Of a DNA stretch of 21,435 nt, positions 19,808 through 21,435 are shown in pieces. This stretch comes from a virus: IMG/VR virus record IMGVR_UViG_3300005367_000127, positions 1 to 21,435 of that record; one strand, written 5' to 3'. The translations under genes were made by a program, and so were the position numbers. The first letter of the stretch is position 1; each line of letters starts with the position of its first letter. The notes beneath the pieces were generated by a model that saw nothing but the letters and a program-made list of their open reading frames with translations, was not told the DNA's origin and searched no databases.

Positions 19808-21391
19808 TTATGGAGCGGGAGGAGCTTCCTCACCGCCGGGCGGGACGGTACCGCCAGCAGGAGAGCCCGGTGCGGCTGCCTCGGGCTGGAGCCCGGACAT
19901 GAGCAGCTCAGGCGGGAGCGGCGGGGCTCCCGTCTTGTCCGGCATGGCGCCGAGCGCCGGGTCGATGGCCGCCCGTGTGCGCTGCTGGGCGATGGCCTGG
20001 GACTGCATGACCTCGTGCGCCTGGATGTGGTCGTAATAGACCTGCTTCTGATCCTCGGACATGAGGTCGAAACGGGGGGACTTCATAAACGTCCGGTGCT
20101 GGTCCATGTGGATTGCGTGGTCGTCAATCTCCATCGGGATCGCAACCTGGCCCTGGGCCATGATGGCGTTCTCCCGGCGAGCCCGAGCGATGTCCGGGCT
20201 GAGGGCGTCGATCATCCGGTGGGCGTCCGGCAGCTCCGCCACGCTGGCGTACTGGGCAATGGACGTGATGAGCCCCATCTGGAGCATGCTGTCGGCCTGG
20301 GCCTTGAGCGCTGCCCGGCTGCGGGGGAGGATGGCGTCGAGCGGCACCTTGGCGCTGGTCTGGCCCTGGAGATCCTTGCCGTTCCAGCGGGCGGTCTCCG
20401 CCGGCTGACCGGGCGTGGAGATGACGGCCTTGCGGGTGTCGGTCACCATGACCTCGTAGAGCTTGAGGACCATCGTGGCGACCTTCGAGAACATGCCGGC
20501 CTGCTCCTTGGCCAGTCGGCCTACGGGAGTGGTGTCGTTCTCGGCCAGCACGGAGAGCCCGACCCCGGACTCGATATTGACGGGCGCCTGGCCTCGGCTC
20601 ACGTCGTGGACGCCCATGAGGTCGTCCAGCTCGTTCGAGAGCACCTGGGGCTGCTCCAGCCACCAGCCCGGCATCTGGGGCGGGCTCTGCCACGTCGGTG
20701 GCTGCTGCCCGTCAGCAAAGGGCACCAGCTCGCCGGGAAGGTCCGACATCTGCTCAATGAGGTCCATGCTCGACTGGGGCACCATGAGGCGGGCGTTGCC
20801 GGCCAGCTTCATGTGCTCGGCAATGCTCGACCAGCTCAGATTCAGGAGCGTCTGCACCGGGATGGCCTGGGTCAGCACGGTGTCACCGGCCCATGCGTTC
20901 TCCAGGATGGACTCCCGGCTCACGGCCAGGTTCAGGTGATCCTTCCACGGGAACGGCCACGGCTTCGGGCCGTCCACCATCTTGCCGTTGACGACCACGC
21001 CGACCCGGCCCTTGGGCGCATCACCGTTGGGGCGCTCGTAGTAGGTCAGCACGAGGGTGAGATCCACCATCTCGTCGCTGTGCCCCTTGGAGGATGCCAT
21101 GAGCTTGCGCTGGAACGGCGTCATGCCGGCAGTGATGTCTCCCGGAGGAGTGTCAGGCAGGCCATATGTCGCTCGGACTTCGCCGGGCGGGAGTGCCTGA
21201 ACCTTGATCCACCAACGAGCCTTCTCGGCATCGAGCACGCCGGGCTCGACCACGAACTCCGCAATCGAGAGCACCGTCTCTACGGTGTCCCCTTGGAAGA
21301 CTTCCGTGCCGTCCGAAGCGGTGGCGACGTGGTTCCCGAGGCTGGCATCCCAGTCCACGGACATGGCGGCGGTGCCGCCCTTCCAGGCCAC
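19808..21391 (-). CDS. Portal protein (possibly only its C-terminal part)
   Basis: A 527-residue portal-type protein. Clear stretches: SVDWDASLGNHVATASDGTE (the 'WDp..G' strand near the portal wing), a long middle with NLSWSSIAEHMKLAGNARLM and DDLMGVHDVSRGQAPVNIES, and a low-complexity Gly/Pro/Ala C-terminus. Portals form the dodecameric ring for DNA packaging, and the scaffold gene follows. GTG at 21391 gives the longest start in the window, but the frame upstream stays open with portal-like residues (ETKREVAGL) until an amber codon at 21428-21430. Portals of this kind usually have some 100 residues before this point, so the N-terminus appears to be missing or out of frame. Confidence 0.8.
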   Translation of the reverse strand: MAWKGGTAAMSVDWDASLGNHVATASDGTEVFQGDTVETVLSIAEFVVEPGVLDAEKARWWIKVQALPPGEVRATYGLPDTPPGDITAGMTPFQRKLMASSKGHSDEMVDLTLVLTYYERPNGDAPKGRVGVVVNGKMVDGPKPWPFPWKDHLNLAVSRESILENAWAGDTVLTQAIPVQTLLNLSWSSIAEHMKLAGNARLMVPQSSMDLIEQMSDLPGELVPFADGQQPPTWQSPPQMPGWWLEQPQVLSNELDDLMGVHDVSRGQAPVNIESGVGLSVLAENDTTPVGRLAKEQAGMFSKVATMVLKLYEVMVTDTRKAVISTPGQPAETARWNGKDLQGQTSAKVPLDAILPRSRAALKAQADSMLQMGLITSIAQYASVAELPDAHRMIDALSPDIARARRENAIMAQGQVAIPMEIDDHAIHMDQHRTFMKSPRFDLMSEDQKQVYYDHIQAHEVMQSQAIAQQRTRAAIDPALGAMPDKTGAPPLPPELLMSGLQPEAAAPGSPAGGTVPPGGEEAPPAP

Positions 21392-21435
21392 GAGCCCGGC
21401 AACCTCTCGCTTGGTCTCCCACCCGTGCTACACTC

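Overview
The window looks like part of a virulent, podovirus-type tailed phage of a high-GC host, most likely an actinobacterium. The grounds are the GC-rich sequence, frequent GTG starts (and a probable TTG), a small protein carrying a Cys-Gly-Thr...Tyr-Arg-Arg-His motif that I recall from actinobacteria and their phages, and a virion block that goes from portal to tail nozzle and internal virion proteins with no tape measure or tail-tube genes. No integrase, repressor, terminase, DNA polymerase or endolysin is visible.

Two convergent gene blocks meet at a bidirectional-looking terminator at 8222-8247. The left block (1-8203, + strand) handles DNA metabolism: the end of an SNF2-type helicase, a zinc-finger protein, small unknowns, a Cas4/RecB-like PD-(D/E)XK nuclease with cysteines placed for an Fe-S cluster, a Sak4/RecA-like ATPase, a DUF2829 protein of the Tad2 (anti-Thoeris) type, a 28-residue membrane peptide, a probable ssDNA-binding protein with a long Val-Ala-Pro tail, and a CHC2-TOPRIM primase fused to a helicase-like ATPase. 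It ends with a membrane-anchored coiled-coil protein, a calcineurin-like phosphoesterase and a 62-residue holin-like membrane protein. Most junctions up to 4094 are 4-nt ATGA/GTGA overlaps, so this looks like one tightly coupled operon.

The right block (8253-21391, - strand), read in its own direction, encodes portal, scaffold, a small conserved protein, major capsid protein, an unknown 145-residue protein, head-tail adaptor, tail nozzle/stabilisation protein, a fibre-like beta-rich protein, two Ala/Gln-rich virion proteins and a 1301-residue internal virion protein. Terminators follow the small protein behind the scaffold gene and follow the capsid gene.

Signals beyond the genes: (i) a TACCCT/TACCTT box 6-9 nt before five start codons that lack a Shine-Dalgarno, consistent with leaderless promoters; (ii) a branched, tRNA-like fold just before the primase start that would pair its only ribosome-site candidate; (iii) three near-identical terminators; (iv) a portal frame that stays open with plausible portal sequence upstream of its GTG and then hits an amber codon near the window edge.
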